A stretch of DNA of 64,000 bases from Klebsiella ornithinolytica NBRC 105727 = ATCC 31898 (GTDB lineage Bacteria; Pseudomonadota; Gammaproteobacteria; Enterobacterales; Enterobacteriaceae). The stretch spans positions 248,001 to 312,000 of the forward strand of contig NZ_BCYR01000004.1 in assembly GCF_001598295.1 (NCBI RefSeq), given 5' to 3'. Position numbers and translations under genes: made by a program. Below the pieces are notes generated by a model. That model saw only the letters and a program-made list of their open reading frames with translations. It made no database searches and had not been told where the DNA came from. This document shows positions 48,139-58,544 of this stretch, one piece after another. How positions within the stretch are numbered: position 1 is the stretch's first letter; each line of letters starts with the position of its first letter.

Positions 48139-49152
48139 ATGTCACTCAAATTAGGTGTCATCGGCGCTGGCGCCATCGGTAAAGAACATATCCGTCGTTG
48201 CACCCAGGTCTTACAGGGAGCCACCGTGGTGGCGGTGTCGGATATCAATGCGGAGAGCGCACGTGCGGCGGTAGCGCTGCCGGGCGTGCAGGCGGAAATC
48301 TACACCGACGGCCACGATGTTATCCGCTCCGGCGATGTCGACGCTATCCTTGTCACCTCGTGGGATCCGACGCACGAAGAGTATACCCTCGCGGCGATCG
48401 CCGCCGGCAAACCGGTGTTCTGCGAGAAGCCGCTGGCGATGAGTGCGGAAGGCTGCCGACGCATTGTCGATGCGGAAATGAAAGCGGGCCGCCGCCTGGT
48501 GCAGGTTGGCTTTATGCGCCCTTACGATGAAGGCTACCTGGCGCTGAAAAAAGTCATTGATGATGGCGATATTGGCGCGCCGCTGATGCTGCATTGCGCG
48601 CACCGTAACCAGTCGGTCGGCGAGAACTACACCACCGACATGGCGATCACCAACACCCTGATCCACGAGCTGGACGTGCTGCGCTGGCTGCTCAACGATG
48701 ACTACCGTTCGGTACAGGTGCGTTTCCCGCGCTCGACCTCTCACACCCATCCGCGCCTGAGAGATCCGCAGATCGTCTCCTTCGAAACGCGTAAAGGCAC
48801 CCTGATCGACGTCGAAGTGTTCGTCAACTGCCAGTACGGCTACGACATCCAGTGCGAAGTAGTCGGGGAAACGGGGATTGCCCGTCTGCCGGAGCCATCT
48901 GCAATCCAGATGCGTAAAAGCGCCAACCTGTCGACCGCGATCCTGACCGACTGGAAAGATCGTTTTATCAAAGCCTACGACGTGGAGCTGCAGGCCTTTA
49001 TCAATGATGTGAAAGCCGGCCAGCTGCAGGGACCGTCGGCATGGGACGGCTATGCGGCCTCCGTTGCGGCCGATGCCTGCCTGCAGGCGCAGGAGAGCAG
49101 CGAACCGGTCGCGGTGACGCTGCCCGAGTGCCCGGCGTTCTATCAGCGCTAA
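48139..49152 (+). CDS. iolG: Inositol 2-dehydrogenase
   Basis: A 337-residue Gfo/Idh/MocA-family NAD+ dehydrogenase that oxidises myo-inositol to scyllo-inosose. The Rossmann motif [12 protein letters not shown], the lysine in CEKPLAM near residue 97, and [17 protein letters not shown] near 175 (catalytic Asp/His) are clear. 47 bp after iolD with ACGGAGAAAACC. Confidence 0.95.
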   Translation: MSLKLGVIGAGAIGKEHIRRCTQVLQGATVVAVSDINAESARAAVALPGVQAEIYTDGHDVIRSGDVDAILVTSWDPTHEEYTLAAIAAGKPVFCEKPLAMSAEGCRRIVDAEMKAGRRLVQVGFMRPYDEGYLALKKVIDDGDIGAPLMLHCAHRNQSVGENYTTDMAITNTLIHELDVLRWLLNDDYRSVQVRFPRSTSHTHPRLRDPQIVSFETRKGTLIDVEVFVNCQYGYDIQCEVVGETGIARLPEPSAIQMRKSANLSTAILTDWKDRFIKAYDVELQAFINDVKAGQLQGPSAWDGYAASVAADACLQAQESSEPVAVTLPECPAFYQR

Positions 49153-49194
49153 TCCGTCTCCCGCTTACGGAACTTCTTTGAACAGGTAACGACG

Positions 49195-50079
49195 ATGAAA
49201 ATTGCTTTCGACGTTGATGTGATTCGCGATCTCGGGATTACCCGGATGGTCCACCAGGTTGCGGAATGGGGTTACAAGTACATTGAGCAATCGCCCCATC
49301 CGCAGATTAACCCGTTCTACAAACACCCGCGCGCTGGTCGGGAAGTGATTGCCGAGTACAAACAGGCGCTGCGTGAAACTGGCGTGGAGATCTCTTCGTT
49401 TATCTGCGTTTACCGCTGGTCCGGCCCGGATGAACTGCGCCGTCAGGCGGCGGTAAAAAACTGGAAACGGTTGATCGAAGTGGCGGTAGAAATGGGTGTG
49501 CAGGTGATCAACACCGAGTTTTCCGGCGATCCGAATCAGCCGGAGATCTGTGAAGAGATGTTCTATCGCTCGATGGACGAGCTGCTGCCCATTTTCGAGC
49601 GCGAAGGTATTCGCGTGGAGATTCAGGCGCATCCGTGGGACTTCTGCGAAGAACATAACGAAACCGTCGATATCGTGAAGTCGTTCCGTAGCGAGAATGT
49701 GAAGTACGTATACAGCGTTCCGCACACTTTCTTTTATGACAAAGGGAAAGGTGAGGTCGAGAAAATGCTGCGCTATGCCGGCGGCGATCTCTCACACGTG
49801 CTGATTGCCGATACCCGAAATCATACAAAGCACTGCCGCTATATCGTTAATCCGCCGGGCGTGGATGCCGCGGTCCACCAGCACGTTGGCGTTGGCGAGG
49901 GGGACGTGGATTTCGACGCGCTGTTCCGCACGCTGCGCGAAATGAACTTTGCTGAGCAGACCTTCAAAGTCGGCGGCGCGCCGATTGTGGCCGCCTCGCT
50001 ATTTGGCTACCCGGAAAAAATGAAATACCAGGCAGTGGAAACCCGTGAACTCATCGAACGTGAATTGCTGCGTCGCTAA
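49195..50079 (+). CDS. iolH: IolH-like TIM-barrel protein
   Basis: A 294-residue xylose-isomerase-like TIM barrel. [19 protein letters not shown], the central [12 protein letters not shown] and [19 protein letters not shown] identify the IolH family found in many iol clusters. The reaction is not established; an isomerase/epimerase acting on an inositol intermediate is a guess from fold and context. Between iolG and iolE with short spacers. Confidence 0.8.
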   Translation: MKIAFDVDVIRDLGITRMVHQVAEWGYKYIEQSPHPQINPFYKHPRAGREVIAEYKQALRETGVEISSFICVYRWSGPDELRRQAAVKNWKRLIEVAVEMGVQVINTEFSGDPNQPEICEEMFYRSMDELLPIFEREGIRVEIQAHPWDFCEEHNETVDIVKSFRSENVKYVYSVPHTFFYDKGKGEVEKMLRYAGGDLSHVLIADTRNHTKHCRYIVNPPGVDAAVHQHVGVGEGDVDFDALFRTLREMNFAEQTFKVGGAPIVAASLFGYPEKMKYQAVETRELIERELLRR

Positions 50080-50102
50080 AGCGCGGCAACAGGAGCATTT
50101 TT

Positions 50103-51002
50103 ATGAACAAAGATAATGTAAAACTGGCGATCGCCCCTATTGGCTGGACCAACGATGATATGCCTGAACTGGGCAGCGAAAATACCTTTCAGCAGATAGT
50201 CAGCGAAATGGCGCTGGCGGGGTTTAGCGGCAGCGAAGTGGGCAGCAAATACCCGCGCGATCCGGCGGTGCTCAAGCCGATGCTGGATATTCGCGGCATT
50301 CAGATCTGCAATGCCTGGTTCAGCACCTTTTTTGCCAACGGGCAGCGGGAAAAGACCATTGACGAGTTTGTGAATCACATGAATTTCCTGCAGGCGATGG
50401 GGGCGAAAGTGATTGGCTGCTCCGAGCAAAGCGGCAGCATTCAGGGGCTGGAAAAACCGATTCTCGGCGAGGCAAAACCTTGCTTCAGCGAGGAAGAGTG
50501 GCAGCGTGTCGCCGAAGGCTACAACACGCTGGGGCGCCTGGCCGCCGAGAAGGGCATGCAGGTGTGTCTGCACCACCATATGGGAACCGGTATTCAGACC
50601 ACCGAAGAGATCGACAAATTTATGTCGCTGGTCGATGACAAAGTCTTCCTGCTGTACGACACCGGACATGCCTGGTATTCCGAAGGGGGCGAAGCGCCGA
50701 TGCTGGCGATCCTCGAGAAATACCTGCCGCGTATTAACCACGTGCACCTGAAAGACGTGCGCCCGTCGGTCATTGAGCAGGTTCGTCGTGAAGGGCTGTC
50801 ATTCCTTGATGGCGTGAAGAAAGGCACCTTTACCGTGCCTGGCGATGGCGTGATCGACTTCCGTCCGGTGTTCAAACTGCTGGACGATCGCGGCTATAAA
50901 GGCTGGATGGTGGTTGAAGCCGAGCAGGATCCGGCGCTGGCTAACCCCTTCGAATACGCCCTCAAAGCGCGTAAATACATTCGTGAAACGGCAGGAATCT
51001 AA
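50103..51002 (+). CDS. iolE: Myo-inosose-2 dehydratase
   Basis: A 299-residue TIM-barrel dehydratase that converts scyllo-inosose to trihydroxycyclohexanedione, the IolD substrate. Family blocks [17 protein letters not shown] at the N-terminus, [12 protein letters not shown] near residue 160 and LLYDTGHAW near 190 (metal ligands) are present. Last gene of the operon, with AGGAGC upstream and a terminator downstream. Confidence 0.95.
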   Translation: MNKDNVKLAIAPIGWTNDDMPELGSENTFQQIVSEMALAGFSGSEVGSKYPRDPAVLKPMLDIRGIQICNAWFSTFFANGQREKTIDEFVNHMNFLQAMGAKVIGCSEQSGSIQGLEKPILGEAKPCFSEEEWQRVAEGYNTLGRLAAEKGMQVCLHHHMGTGIQTTEEIDKFMSLVDDKVFLLYDTGHAWYSEGGEAPMLAILEKYLPRINHVHLKDVRPSVIEQVRREGLSFLDGVKKGTFTVPGDGVIDFRPVFKLLDDRGYKGWMVVEAEQDPALANPFEYALKARKYIRETAGI

Positions 51003-51017
51003 TCGTTGATCCACTTT

Positions 51018-51048
51018 CAGGCCACACAGCGTTGTGGCCTGCTTTTTT
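51018..51048 (+). terminator. iolDGHE terminator
   Basis: CAGGCCACA-cagcgt-TGTGGCCTG followed by CTTTTTT, 15 bp past iolE. Confidence 0.92.
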
Positions 51049-51178
51049 CCGCTTTACGGGCCGCACCACCAAACCCGTCCATGGCAGGTTAACGCCCCGA
51101 TAATCCCCCTCGCACCGCGCTGCTGCTGCCGAACGGGCCGCACAGCGAACAGTTTATCTTCTGTAATCCAGGAACACT

Positions 51179-51234
51179 CCCCGGTGGCGCGACGCTTACC
51201 GGGGCTACGGCTGGGGCCGGTGCGTAGCCCGGGC
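51179..51234. repeat. REP-like palindrome pair upstream of yagE
   Basis: CCCCGGTGGCGC...GCTTACCGGGGCTAC is the same element as the unit head of the 42.3-kb array, followed by an inverted GTAGCCC, in a 365-bp gap between iolE and yagE. The rest of the gap, apart from the operator at 51372, shows nothing recognised. Confidence 0.7.
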
Positions 51235-51371
51235 AAGAGAGGCCGGTTTGTCGCACGCATAAGGCGTTGCAGCATTTTGTGATCCAGTCTGAAAAACGTG
51301 CACTTACGTCCGTCACCCCATTTACCTTCTCTTTGCAGGCGACATAGTATGGTCGTTAAATAAACGAACGC

Positions 51372-51390
51372 TGTTCTATAATGTAGAACA
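51372..51390 (+). promoter_or_regulatory. YagI (XynR)-type operator over the yagE promoter
   Basis: TGTTCTATAATGTAGAACA is a perfect palindrome with 7-bp arms and contains the TATAAT -10 (51377-51382) of yagE. It has the form of IclR-family operators. The divergent IclR-type gene at 57680 is the likely repressor, which would block the promoter directly. Confidence 0.65.
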
Positions 51391-51413
51391 AAATGATTCA
51401 GCAAGGAGATCTC

Positions 51414-52322
51414 ATGCCGCAAACCGTGCAGTTCTCGGGGATTATTCCGCCTGTCTCCACCATTTTTACCGCCGATGGCCAGTTCGATAAACCGGGTACC
51501 GCCGCGCTGATCGACGACATGATCGCCGCGGGCGTCGACGGCCTGTTCTTCCTCGGCAGCGGCGGGGAGTTCTCGCAGCTTAATGCCGATGAGCGCAAAG
51601 CCATTGCCGCCTTCGCCATCGCCCACGTCGATCGCCGGGTACCGGTACTGATTGGTACCGGCGGCACCAACGCCCGGGAGACCATCGAACTCAGCCAGCA
51701 CGCGCAGCAGGCCGGCGCCGACGGGATCGTGGTCATTAACCCCTATTACTGGAAAGTCTCTGAGCCCAACCTGATTCGCTACTTCCAGCAGGTAGCCGAG
51801 AGCGTCACGCTGCCGGTGCTGCTGTATAACTTCCCGGCCTTGAGCGGTCAGGATCTGACGCCCGCGTTGGTCAAAACTCTCGCCGACTCGCGCAGCAATA
51901 TTGTCGGCATCAAAGACACCATCGACTCGGTGGCTCATCTGCGTAGCATGATTGAGACGGTGAAATCGGCGCACCCGCACTTCTCGGTGCTGTGCGGTTA
52001 CGATGACCACCTGTTTAACACCCTGCTGCTGGGCGGCGACGGGGCCATCTCGGCCAGCGGTAACTTTGCCCCGCAGATCTCGGTAAAGCTGCTGCAGGCC
52101 TTCCGCGACGGCAACCTGGCGGAAGCCGCGCGCTACCATCAGACGCTGCTGCAAATCCCGCAGCTGTACCAGCTGGATACGCCGTTTGTGAATGTGATTA
52201 AAGAGGCGATCGTGCTGTGCGGGCGGCCGATCTCCACGCATGTGCTGCCCCCGTCCTCTCCGCTGGACGAGGCGAAAAAGCGGCAGCTCAAAACGCTACT
52301 ACAACAGCTCAGACTCTGCTGA
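51414..52322 (+). CDS. yagE: 2-keto-3-deoxy-sugar-acid aldolase YagE (DapA family)
   Basis: A 302-residue class I aldolase of the dihydrodipicolinate synthase/N-acetylneuraminate lyase family. E. coli YagE cleaves 2-keto-3-deoxygluconate or 2-keto-3-deoxyxylonate to pyruvate plus glyceraldehyde or glycolaldehyde. GSGGEFSQL near residue 45, YNFPALSG near 140 and the Schiff-base lysine in [10 protein letters not shown] near 170 are present. It matches remembered E. coli YagE very closely. Start 51414 follows AAGGAGATCTC. Forms an operon with yagF. Confidence 0.93.
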   Translation: MPQTVQFSGIIPPVSTIFTADGQFDKPGTAALIDDMIAAGVDGLFFLGSGGEFSQLNADERKAIAAFAIAHVDRRVPVLIGTGGTNARETIELSQHAQQAGADGIVVINPYYWKVSEPNLIRYFQQVAESVTLPVLLYNFPALSGQDLTPALVKTLADSRSNIVGIKDTIDSVAHLRSMIETVKSAHPHFSVLCGYDDHLFNTLLLGGDGAISASGNFAPQISVKLLQAFRDGNLAEAARYHQTLLQIPQLYQLDTPFVNVIKEAIVLCGRPISTHVLPPSSPLDEAKKRQLKTLLQQLRLC

Positions 52323-52336
52323 ACCGGAAAATTAAG

Positions 52337-54304
52337 ATGGCAATAGAGACGATTTTCACGCCCCAGAATGATGCGTTTTATGCGGTCATCACCCATGCTG
52401 CCGGCCCGCAGGGGGCGCTGCCGCTGACGCCGCAAATGCTGATGGAGTCGCCGAGCGGTAATCTGTTCGGGATGACGCAAAACGCCGGCATGGGCTGGGA
52501 CGCCAACAAACTCACCGGCAAAGAGGTGCTGATTATCGGCACTCAGGGGGGGATTCGCGCCGGCGACGGCCGCCCGGTGGCGCTGGGTTACCACACCGGC
52601 CACTGGGAAATTGGCCTGCAGATGCAGGCGGCGGCCAGGGAGATTACCCGCAACGGCGGGATTCCTTTCGCCGCCTTCGTCAGCGACCCGTGCGACGGGC
52701 GCTCTCAGGGTACGCACGGCATGTTCGACTCCCTGCCGTACCGCAACGATGCGGCGATCGTGTTTCGTCGTCTGATCCGCTCGCTGCCGACGCGTCGGGC
52801 GGTGATCGGCGTGGCGACCTGCGACAAAGGCCTGCCGGCGACCATGATCGCCCTGGCGGCAATGCATGACCTGCCGACGATTCTGGTGCCCGGCGGGGCG
52901 ACGCTGCCGCCGACCTTTGGCGAAGATGCCGGTAAAGTCCAGACCATCGGCGCACGCTACGCCAACCACGAGCTGTCGCTGCAGGAAGCGGCGGAATTAG
53001 GCTGTCGCGCCTGCGCTTCGCCAGGGGGCGGCTGCCAGTTCCTGGGCACGGCGGGGACCTCGCAGGTCGTTGCGGAAGCGCTCGGCCTGGCGCTGCCGCA
53101 CTCGGCGCTGGCGCCGTCGGGGCAGGACGTCTGGCTGGAAATCTCTCGCCAGTCGGCGCGGGCGGTGAGTGAGCTGGATAATCGCGGCATTACCACGCGC
53201 GATATTCTGACCGATAAGGCGATCGAAAACGCGATGGTTATCCACGCGGCGTTCGGCGGCTCGACCAACCTTCTGCTGCACATTCCCGCCATCGCCCATG
53301 CGGCGGGGTGCACCATTCCTGATGTTGCACACTGGACGCGGATCAACCGCAGCGTCCCGCGTCTGGTCAGCGTGTTGCCGAACGGGCCGGACTACCACCC
53401 CACGGTGCGGGCTTTCCTCGCCGGCGGAGTACCGGAAGTGATGCTGCACCTGCGCGATCTTGGTCTGCTGCATCTGGATGCGATGACGGTCACCGGTCAG
53501 ACGGTGGGAGAAAACCTCGACTGGTGGCAGACTTCCGAGCGGCGTGAGAAATTCCGGCAGTGTCTGCGCGAACAGGACGGCGTCGATCCGGATGATGTGA
53601 TCCTCCCGCCGGCGCGGGCGAAAGCCAAAGGCCTCACTTCCACGGTGGCCTTCCCGGTAGGCAATATTGCGCCGGAAGGTTCGGTGATCAAAGCCACGGC
53701 GATCGATCCGTCGGTGGTGGATGACGACGGCGTGTATCGCCACACCGGACGGGCGCGGGTATTTGTTTCGGAAGCCCGGGCGATCAAGGCGATCAAAAAC
53801 GGCGAGATCGAGCAGGGCGATATTATGGTGGTGATCGGCGGCGGGCCGTCCGGGACCGGCATGGAAGAGACCTATCAGCTCACCTCGGCGCTGAAACATG
53901 TCTCGTGGGGGAAGACGGTGTCGCTGATCACCGATGCCCGTTTCTCCGGCGTGTCGACCGGCGCCTGCTTCGGCCACGTCGCCCCGGAAGCGCTGGCGGG
54001 CGGACCCATCGGCAAGCTGCGCGATGACGATGTGATTGAGATCGTCGTCGACAGGCTGGCGCTCACCGGTCACGTCAATTTTATCGGTACGGCGCACCAG
54101 CGGCTGACGCCGGAAGAGGGGGCGGCAGAGTTGGCGGCAAGAACGCCGCATCCCGATTTGCACGCCCATGATTTTTTACCGGACGATACCCGCCTGTGGG
54201 CGGCGCTGCAATCGGTCAGCGGCGGGACATGGAAAGGCTGTATATACGATACAGATAAAATTATCGAGGTTATAAACGCCGGTAAAAAAGCGCTCGGTAT
54301 TTAA
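52337..54304 (+). CDS. yagF: D-xylonate dehydratase YagF (IlvD/Edd family)
   Basis: A 655-residue Fe-S dehydratase. E. coli YagF dehydrates D-xylonate to 2-keto-3-deoxyxylonate, the YagE substrate. Fe-S cysteine regions [19 protein letters not shown] and [14 protein letters not shown] and the Mg-site [10 protein letters not shown] are visible. The start 52337 (MAIETIF) lies 14 bp after yagE and gives the family length; an upstream frame start inside yagE is spurious. A terminator follows. Confidence 0.94.
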   Translation: MAIETIFTPQNDAFYAVITHAAGPQGALPLTPQMLMESPSGNLFGMTQNAGMGWDANKLTGKEVLIIGTQGGIRAGDGRPVALGYHTGHWEIGLQMQAAAREITRNGGIPFAAFVSDPCDGRSQGTHGMFDSLPYRNDAAIVFRRLIRSLPTRRAVIGVATCDKGLPATMIALAAMHDLPTILVPGGATLPPTFGEDAGKVQTIGARYANHELSLQEAAELGCRACASPGGGCQFLGTAGTSQVVAEALGLALPHSALAPSGQDVWLEISRQSARAVSELDNRGITTRDILTDKAIENAMVIHAAFGGSTNLLLHIPAIAHAAGCTIPDVAHWTRINRSVPRLVSVLPNGPDYHPTVRAFLAGGVPEVMLHLRDLGLLHLDAMTVTGQTVGENLDWWQTSERREKFRQCLREQDGVDPDDVILPPARAKAKGLTSTVAFPVGNIAPEGSVIKATAIDPSVVDDDGVYRHTGRARVFVSEARAIKAIKNGEIEQGDIMVVIGGGPSGTGMEETYQLTSALKHVSWGKTVSLITDARFSGVSTGACFGHVAPEALAGGPIGKLRDDDVIEIVVDRLALTGHVNFIGTAHQRLTPEEGAAELAARTPHPDLHAHDFLPDDTRLWAALQSVSGGTWKGCIYDTDKIIEVINAGKKALGI

Positions 54305-54321
54305 TTAAATTCAGCTGCAAT

Positions 54322-54356
54322 GTCGTCTGCGGAAATAGTCCGCGGACGGCTTTTTT
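54322..54356 (+). terminator. yagEF terminator
   Basis: GTCGTCTGCGG and CCGCGGACGGC pair (G-U pairs allowed) around a short loop, followed by TTTTTT. Confidence 0.85.
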
Positions 54357-54663
54357 GCGTCTGCATTAAATACCATTATGCTTATTTTTTGTTTTTTGTA
54401 ACCATTTAAAAATTAAGACGAAAAAATATTATGGCCTTCCCTTTTTTATAACGATGGCAATCACAAAAACCAAAAAACATAATTCATAAATTAAAAATGA
54501 CCATTGCCGTAAAAATGCACATCTTCTTACACTCTATTAACACGAAAACGTGAACAGTAAGCACACGTATAATGGGTGATTTCCTGACGTTGCAGCGGGT
54601 ATGTATTCCCTTTTCAGGTCCCTGACGTTTGCGCCATTCCACTCATTGGGGTTGGGGATAAAT
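54357..54663 (+). promoter_or_regulatory. yagGH upstream region
   Basis: A very AT-rich 307-bp gap. A perfect TATAAT lies at 54568-54573 without a good -35, and an inverted repeat ACGTG-N11-CACGT at 54548-54568 overlaps it. An activator-dependent promoter is likely. No full copy of the yagE operator palindrome is seen. Confidence 0.5.
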
Positions 54664-56043
54664 ATGCAATTAACCATGAAAGATAAAATCGGCTACGGGC
54701 TGGGCGATACCGCGTGCGGTTTCGTCTGGCAGGCGACGATGTTTCTGCTGGCCTATTTCTACACCGATGTGTTTGGCCTCTCCGCCGGTATTATGGGCAC
54801 GCTGTTTTTGGTTTCCCGCGTGCTGGATGCCGTCACCGATCCGCTGATGGGGCTGCTGGTGGACCGCACCCGTACCCGCTACGGCCAGTTCCGCCCGTTC
54901 CTGCTGTGGGGCGCCATTCCGTTCGGCATCGTCTGTATGCTGACCTTCTACACGCCGGACTTTTCCGCGCAGGGCAAAATTATCTATGCCTGCGTGACCT
55001 ATATTCTGCTGACGCTGGTCTACACCTTCGTTAACGTCCCCTATTGCGCGATGCCGGGGGTGATTACGGCGGATCCGAAAGAGCGCCATGCCCTGCAGTC
55101 GTGGCGTTTTTTCCTCGCGGCCGCGGGATCGCTGGCGATTAGCGGGATTGCGCTGCCGCTGGTGAGCATCATTGGCAAAGGCAACGAGCAGGTGGGTTAC
55201 TTTGGCGCCATGTGCGTGCTCGGGCTGACCGGCGTCGTGCTGCTGTATGTGTGCTTCTTCACGACCAGAGAGCGCTATACCTTCGACGTGCAGCCGGGCG
55301 CATCGGTGGCGAAAGATCTTAAGCTGCTGTTCGGCAACACTCAGTGGCGAATCATGTGTGCTTTCAAAATGATGGCGACCTGCTCCAACGTGGTTCGCGG
55401 CGGGGCAACGCTCTACTTCGTGAAATACGTGATGGACCGCCCGGAGCTGGCGATGCAGTTTCTGCTCTACGGCAGCATCGCCACCATGTTCGGTTCGCTG
55501 GCCTCTTCGCGCCTGCTCGGGCGCTTCGATCGGGTGAAGGCCTTTAAAGGGATTATCGTGGTCTATTCCCTGATTAGCCTGCTGATTTTCGTTACCCCGG
55601 CTGACTATATCGCGCTGATTTTCGCGCTCAACATCGTCTTCCTGTTCGTTTTCAACACCACCACGCCGCTGCAGTGGCTGATGGCCTCAGACGTAGTGGA
55701 TTACGAAGAAAGCCGCAGCGGCCGCCGTCTCGACGGACTGGTTTTTTCCACCTATCTGTTCAGTCTGAAGATTGGCCTGGCCATTGGCGGCGCGGTGGTG
55801 GGCTGGATTCTGGCCTACGTGAACTACTCCGCCAGCAGCAGCGTGCAGCCGGTTGAGGTGCTAACCACCATCAAAATCCTGTTCTGCGTGGTGCCGGTGG
55901 TGCTCTATATCGGCATGTTCACCATGCTCTCACTCTACAAGCTGACCGATGCCCGGGTGGAGGCCATCAGCCAGCAGTTACGTCAACATCGCGCGGCGCA
56001 GGAAGAGGGCGTCCCTGCCGCCGCTGCCGCGACATCCCATTAA
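54664..56043 (+). CDS. yagG: GPH-family sugar:cation symporter YagG
   Basis: A 459-residue inner-membrane transporter of the glycoside-pentoside-hexuronide family (XynP/MelB-like) with about twelve helices. N-terminal IGYGLGDTACGFVWQ, DAVTDPLMGLLVDRTRTRYG near residue 55, and DVVDYEESRSGRRLDG near 345 are family marks. Matches remembered E. coli YagG closely. Expected cargo is xylo-oligosaccharide such as xylobiose, judged by the adjacent xylosidase. Start 54664 is chosen over 54601 on homology and GGGGAT upstream. 12 bp before yagH. Confidence 0.93.
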   Translation: MQLTMKDKIGYGLGDTACGFVWQATMFLLAYFYTDVFGLSAGIMGTLFLVSRVLDAVTDPLMGLLVDRTRTRYGQFRPFLLWGAIPFGIVCMLTFYTPDFSAQGKIIYACVTYILLTLVYTFVNVPYCAMPGVITADPKERHALQSWRFFLAAAGSLAISGIALPLVSIIGKGNEQVGYFGAMCVLGLTGVVLLYVCFFTTRERYTFDVQPGASVAKDLKLLFGNTQWRIMCAFKMMATCSNVVRGGATLYFVKYVMDRPELAMQFLLYGSIATMFGSLASSRLLGRFDRVKAFKGIIVVYSLISLLIFVTPADYIALIFALNIVFLFVFNTTTPLQWLMASDVVDYEESRSGRRLDGLVFSTYLFSLKIGLAIGGAVVGWILAYVNYSASSSVQPVEVLTTIKILFCVVPVVLYIGMFTMLSLYKLTDARVEAISQQLRQHRAAQEEGVPAAAAATSH

Positions 56044-56055
56044 GCAGGAGGCAAT

Positions 56056-57675
56056 ATGTACACGATAACTAACCCGATTCTGACCGGTTTTAACCCGGAT
56101 CCGTCAATGTGTCGCCAGGGCGAGGATTACTACATCGCCACCTCCACCTTCGAGTGGTTTCCGGGAGTGCGGATTTACCACTCGCGGGATTTGAAAAACT
56201 GGTCGCTGGTGAGCACGCCGCTGGATCGCGTGTCGATGCTGGATATGAAAGGCAACCCCGACTCCGGCGGGATCTGGGCGCCGTGTCTGAGCTACGCCGA
56301 CGGGCTGTTCTGGCTGCTGTATACCGATGTGAAAATCGTCGACTCGCCGTGGAAAAACGGTCGCAACTATCTGGTCACCGCCCCCTCTATTGAGGGGCCG
56401 TGGAGTGAACCGATCGCGATGGGTAACGGCGGCTTTGACCCGTCGCTGTTTCACGATTCGGACGGGCGTAAATATTATATTTACCGCCCGTGGGGGCCGC
56501 GTCACCACAGTGACCCGCACTGTACGATCGTCCTGCAGGAGTATTTCCCGCAGACGCAGACCCTGTCGAAGACGCGAAAAACCCTGTTTACCGGCACGGC
56601 GCTGCGCTATACCGAAGGGGCCCATCTGTACCATAAAGAGGGCTGGTACTATCTGCTGGTGGCCGAAGGCGGCACCAGTTATGAACATGCGGTGGTGGTG
56701 CTCAGAGCGAAAAATATCGACGGGCCGTACGAACTGCATCCGGACGGGACGCTGATGACCAGCTGGCATCTGCCGGAAAATCCGCTGCAGAAAAGCGGCC
56801 ACGGTTCGCTGCTGGAGACCCACACCGGCGAATGGTATATGGCCTATCTCACCAGCCGTCCGCAGCGCTTGCCCGGTGTGCCGCTGCTGGCCTCCGGCGG
56901 GCGCGGCTACTGCTCGCTGGGGCGGGAAACCGGCATCGCGCGCATCGCCTGGCACGACGGCTGGCCGTCGGTGGAAGGGGGCAAACACGCGCAGCTAAAC
57001 GTGCCGGGGCCGCAAATGGCTGAAAGTCGTGTCGTGGCTGATGAGCGCTGGCGAGAAGAGTTCAACCGCCCGACGCTCAACCCGGAGCTGCAAACGCTGC
57101 GTATTCCCTTCGATGACATCTTAGGGTCGCTGAATGCCCGTCCCGGCTTTCTGCGCCTGTACGGCAACGATTCGCTCAACTCGACGTTCACCCAGTCCAC
57201 CGTCGCCCGGCGCTGGCAGCACTTTGCCTTCCGCGCCGAAACGCGAATGGAATTTGCCCCGCAGAATTTTCAACAGAGCGCCGGATTAACCTGTTATTAC
57301 AACAGCAAAAACTGGAGCTACTGCTTCGTTGACTATGAAGAGGGACAGGGCAGAACCATTAAGGTGTTGCAGCTCGATCATAACGTGCCGTCGTGGCCGC
57401 TGCATGAACACCCGATCGCGGTACCGGATGCCGCGCAGAGCATATGGCTCCGGGTCGACGTCGACCATCTCGTCTATCGCTACAGCTACTCGTTTGACGG
57501 CGAGCAGTGGCACACCGTGCCGGTGGAATATGCCGCCTGGAAGCTATCAGACGATTACATCGGCGGGCGCGGGTTCTTTACCGGCGCCTTTGTCGGCCTG
57601 CACTGCGAGGATATCAGCGGCGACGGCTGCTATGCGGACTTTGACTACTTCAGCTATGAGCCGGTAGTCGGATAA
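56056..57675 (+). CDS. yagH: Beta-xylosidase YagH (GH43)
   Basis: A 539-residue intracellular exo-beta-xylosidase, likely also alpha-L-arabinofuranosidase, that hydrolyses xylo-oligosaccharides to xylose. GH43 five-bladed propeller with base Asp15 in FNPDPSM, pKa-modulating Asp in GGFDPSLF and acid Glu in YTEGAHLY. A C-terminal beta-sandwich (~320-539) is typical of the XynB-type subfamily. No signal peptide, consistent with import by YagG first. Confidence 0.93.
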   Translation: MYTITNPILTGFNPDPSMCRQGEDYYIATSTFEWFPGVRIYHSRDLKNWSLVSTPLDRVSMLDMKGNPDSGGIWAPCLSYADGLFWLLYTDVKIVDSPWKNGRNYLVTAPSIEGPWSEPIAMGNGGFDPSLFHDSDGRKYYIYRPWGPRHHSDPHCTIVLQEYFPQTQTLSKTRKTLFTGTALRYTEGAHLYHKEGWYYLLVAEGGTSYEHAVVVLRAKNIDGPYELHPDGTLMTSWHLPENPLQKSGHGSLLETHTGEWYMAYLTSRPQRLPGVPLLASGGRGYCSLGRETGIARIAWHDGWPSVEGGKHAQLNVPGPQMAESRVVADERWREEFNRPTLNPELQTLRIPFDDILGSLNARPGFLRLYGNDSLNSTFTQSTVARRWQHFAFRAETRMEFAPQNFQQSAGLTCYYNSKNWSYCFVDYEEGQGRTIKVLQLDHNVPSWPLHEHPIAVPDAAQSIWLRVDVDHLVYRYSYSFDGEQWHTVPVEYAAWKLSDDYIGGRGFFTGAFVGLHCEDISGDGCYADFDYFSYEPVVG

Positions 57676-57679
57676 CCCC

Positions 57680-58438
57680 TCAGGCCGGGTAGCCCAGCGC
57701 TTTCGATAGCTGGCGCCCGGCCTCTTCCAGCAAGGCGCGATAGCGCGCGAGCTCAGCCTCATCGACGCGAGAGGTGAGCGTTGACAGACTCAGTGCGGCA
57801 ATGACCCGCGATTCATGGTTCCACACCGGTACCGCCACGCAGCGCACGCCCTGCTCATTCTCTTCGCTGTCCTGCGCATAGCCCTGGGCGCGGGTTTGCG
57901 CCAGCGCCGCCAGCAGCGCCTCGCGGGAGGTCAGCGTTGCGGGGGTAAACGGCGTGTACTGATAGCCTTCCAGCAGAGTATTTTGCTCCGCCTCGCTCAG
58001 CCAGGCGATCAGGACCTTACCGATCGCCGTTGCGTGGATGGGAAGCCGACGGCCGATGCGCGAGTAGGCGATGGCGGCGAGCCTGCCTTCGATTTTCTCG
58101 ATGTAGACGCCTTCGTGGCCGTCAAGAATGCCGAGGTGAGTGGTCTGCCCGGTGCGCTGCGAGAGATCCGTCAGCCAGCTTTTCGCCTTCTGGCGAATAT
58201 CCATCGTCCCTACGACAAAATGGCCGCGTTCAACCAGCTTCATGCCCAGGCGGTATTTGTCGTTTTCCGGATTCTGATCGATATAGCCGTGCAGCTGTAA
58301 GGTTTTGAGCAGCGAATGGAGGGTGCTTTTACTGAGGCCCATCTGTTTGCTGATATCGGTGATCTTCAGTTCCGTGGCTTGTTCGTTAAACAGGTCGAGG
58401 ATCGTCAGGGCTCGTTCAACAGACTGAATAATAGGCAT
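57680..58438 (-). CDS. yagI: IclR-family regulator YagI (XynR)
   Basis: A 252-residue IclR regulator with an N-terminal winged helix (LKITDISKQMGLSKSTLHSLLKTL) and a GAF-like effector domain. E. coli YagI/XynR represses yagEF and responds to xylonate. Convergent with yagH, four bases apart. Start 58438 (MPIIQSVERAL) aligns with E. coli and gives its length; an ATG at 58501 extends into poor sequence. The palindrome at 51372 is the best operator candidate. Confidence 0.92.
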   Translation of the reverse strand: MPIIQSVERALTILDLFNEQATELKITDISKQMGLSKSTLHSLLKTLQLHGYIDQNPENDKYRLGMKLVERGHFVVGTMDIRQKAKSWLTDLSQRTGQTTHLGILDGHEGVYIEKIEGRLAAIAYSRIGRRLPIHATAIGKVLIAWLSEAEQNTLLEGYQYTPFTPATLTSREALLAALAQTRAQGYAQDSEENEQGVRCVAVPVWNHESRVIAALSLSTLTSRVDEAELARYRALLEEAGRQLSKALGYPA

Positions 58439-58544
58439 AATGCAAGACTGCTCACGCTGGGGGGAAGGTGAAAACGTACCCTTTTTACGCTGAAAAATCA
58501 AACGGCTGGCGTGGAAAGGGCGAGCAATATCACCTCGGGGAGCA

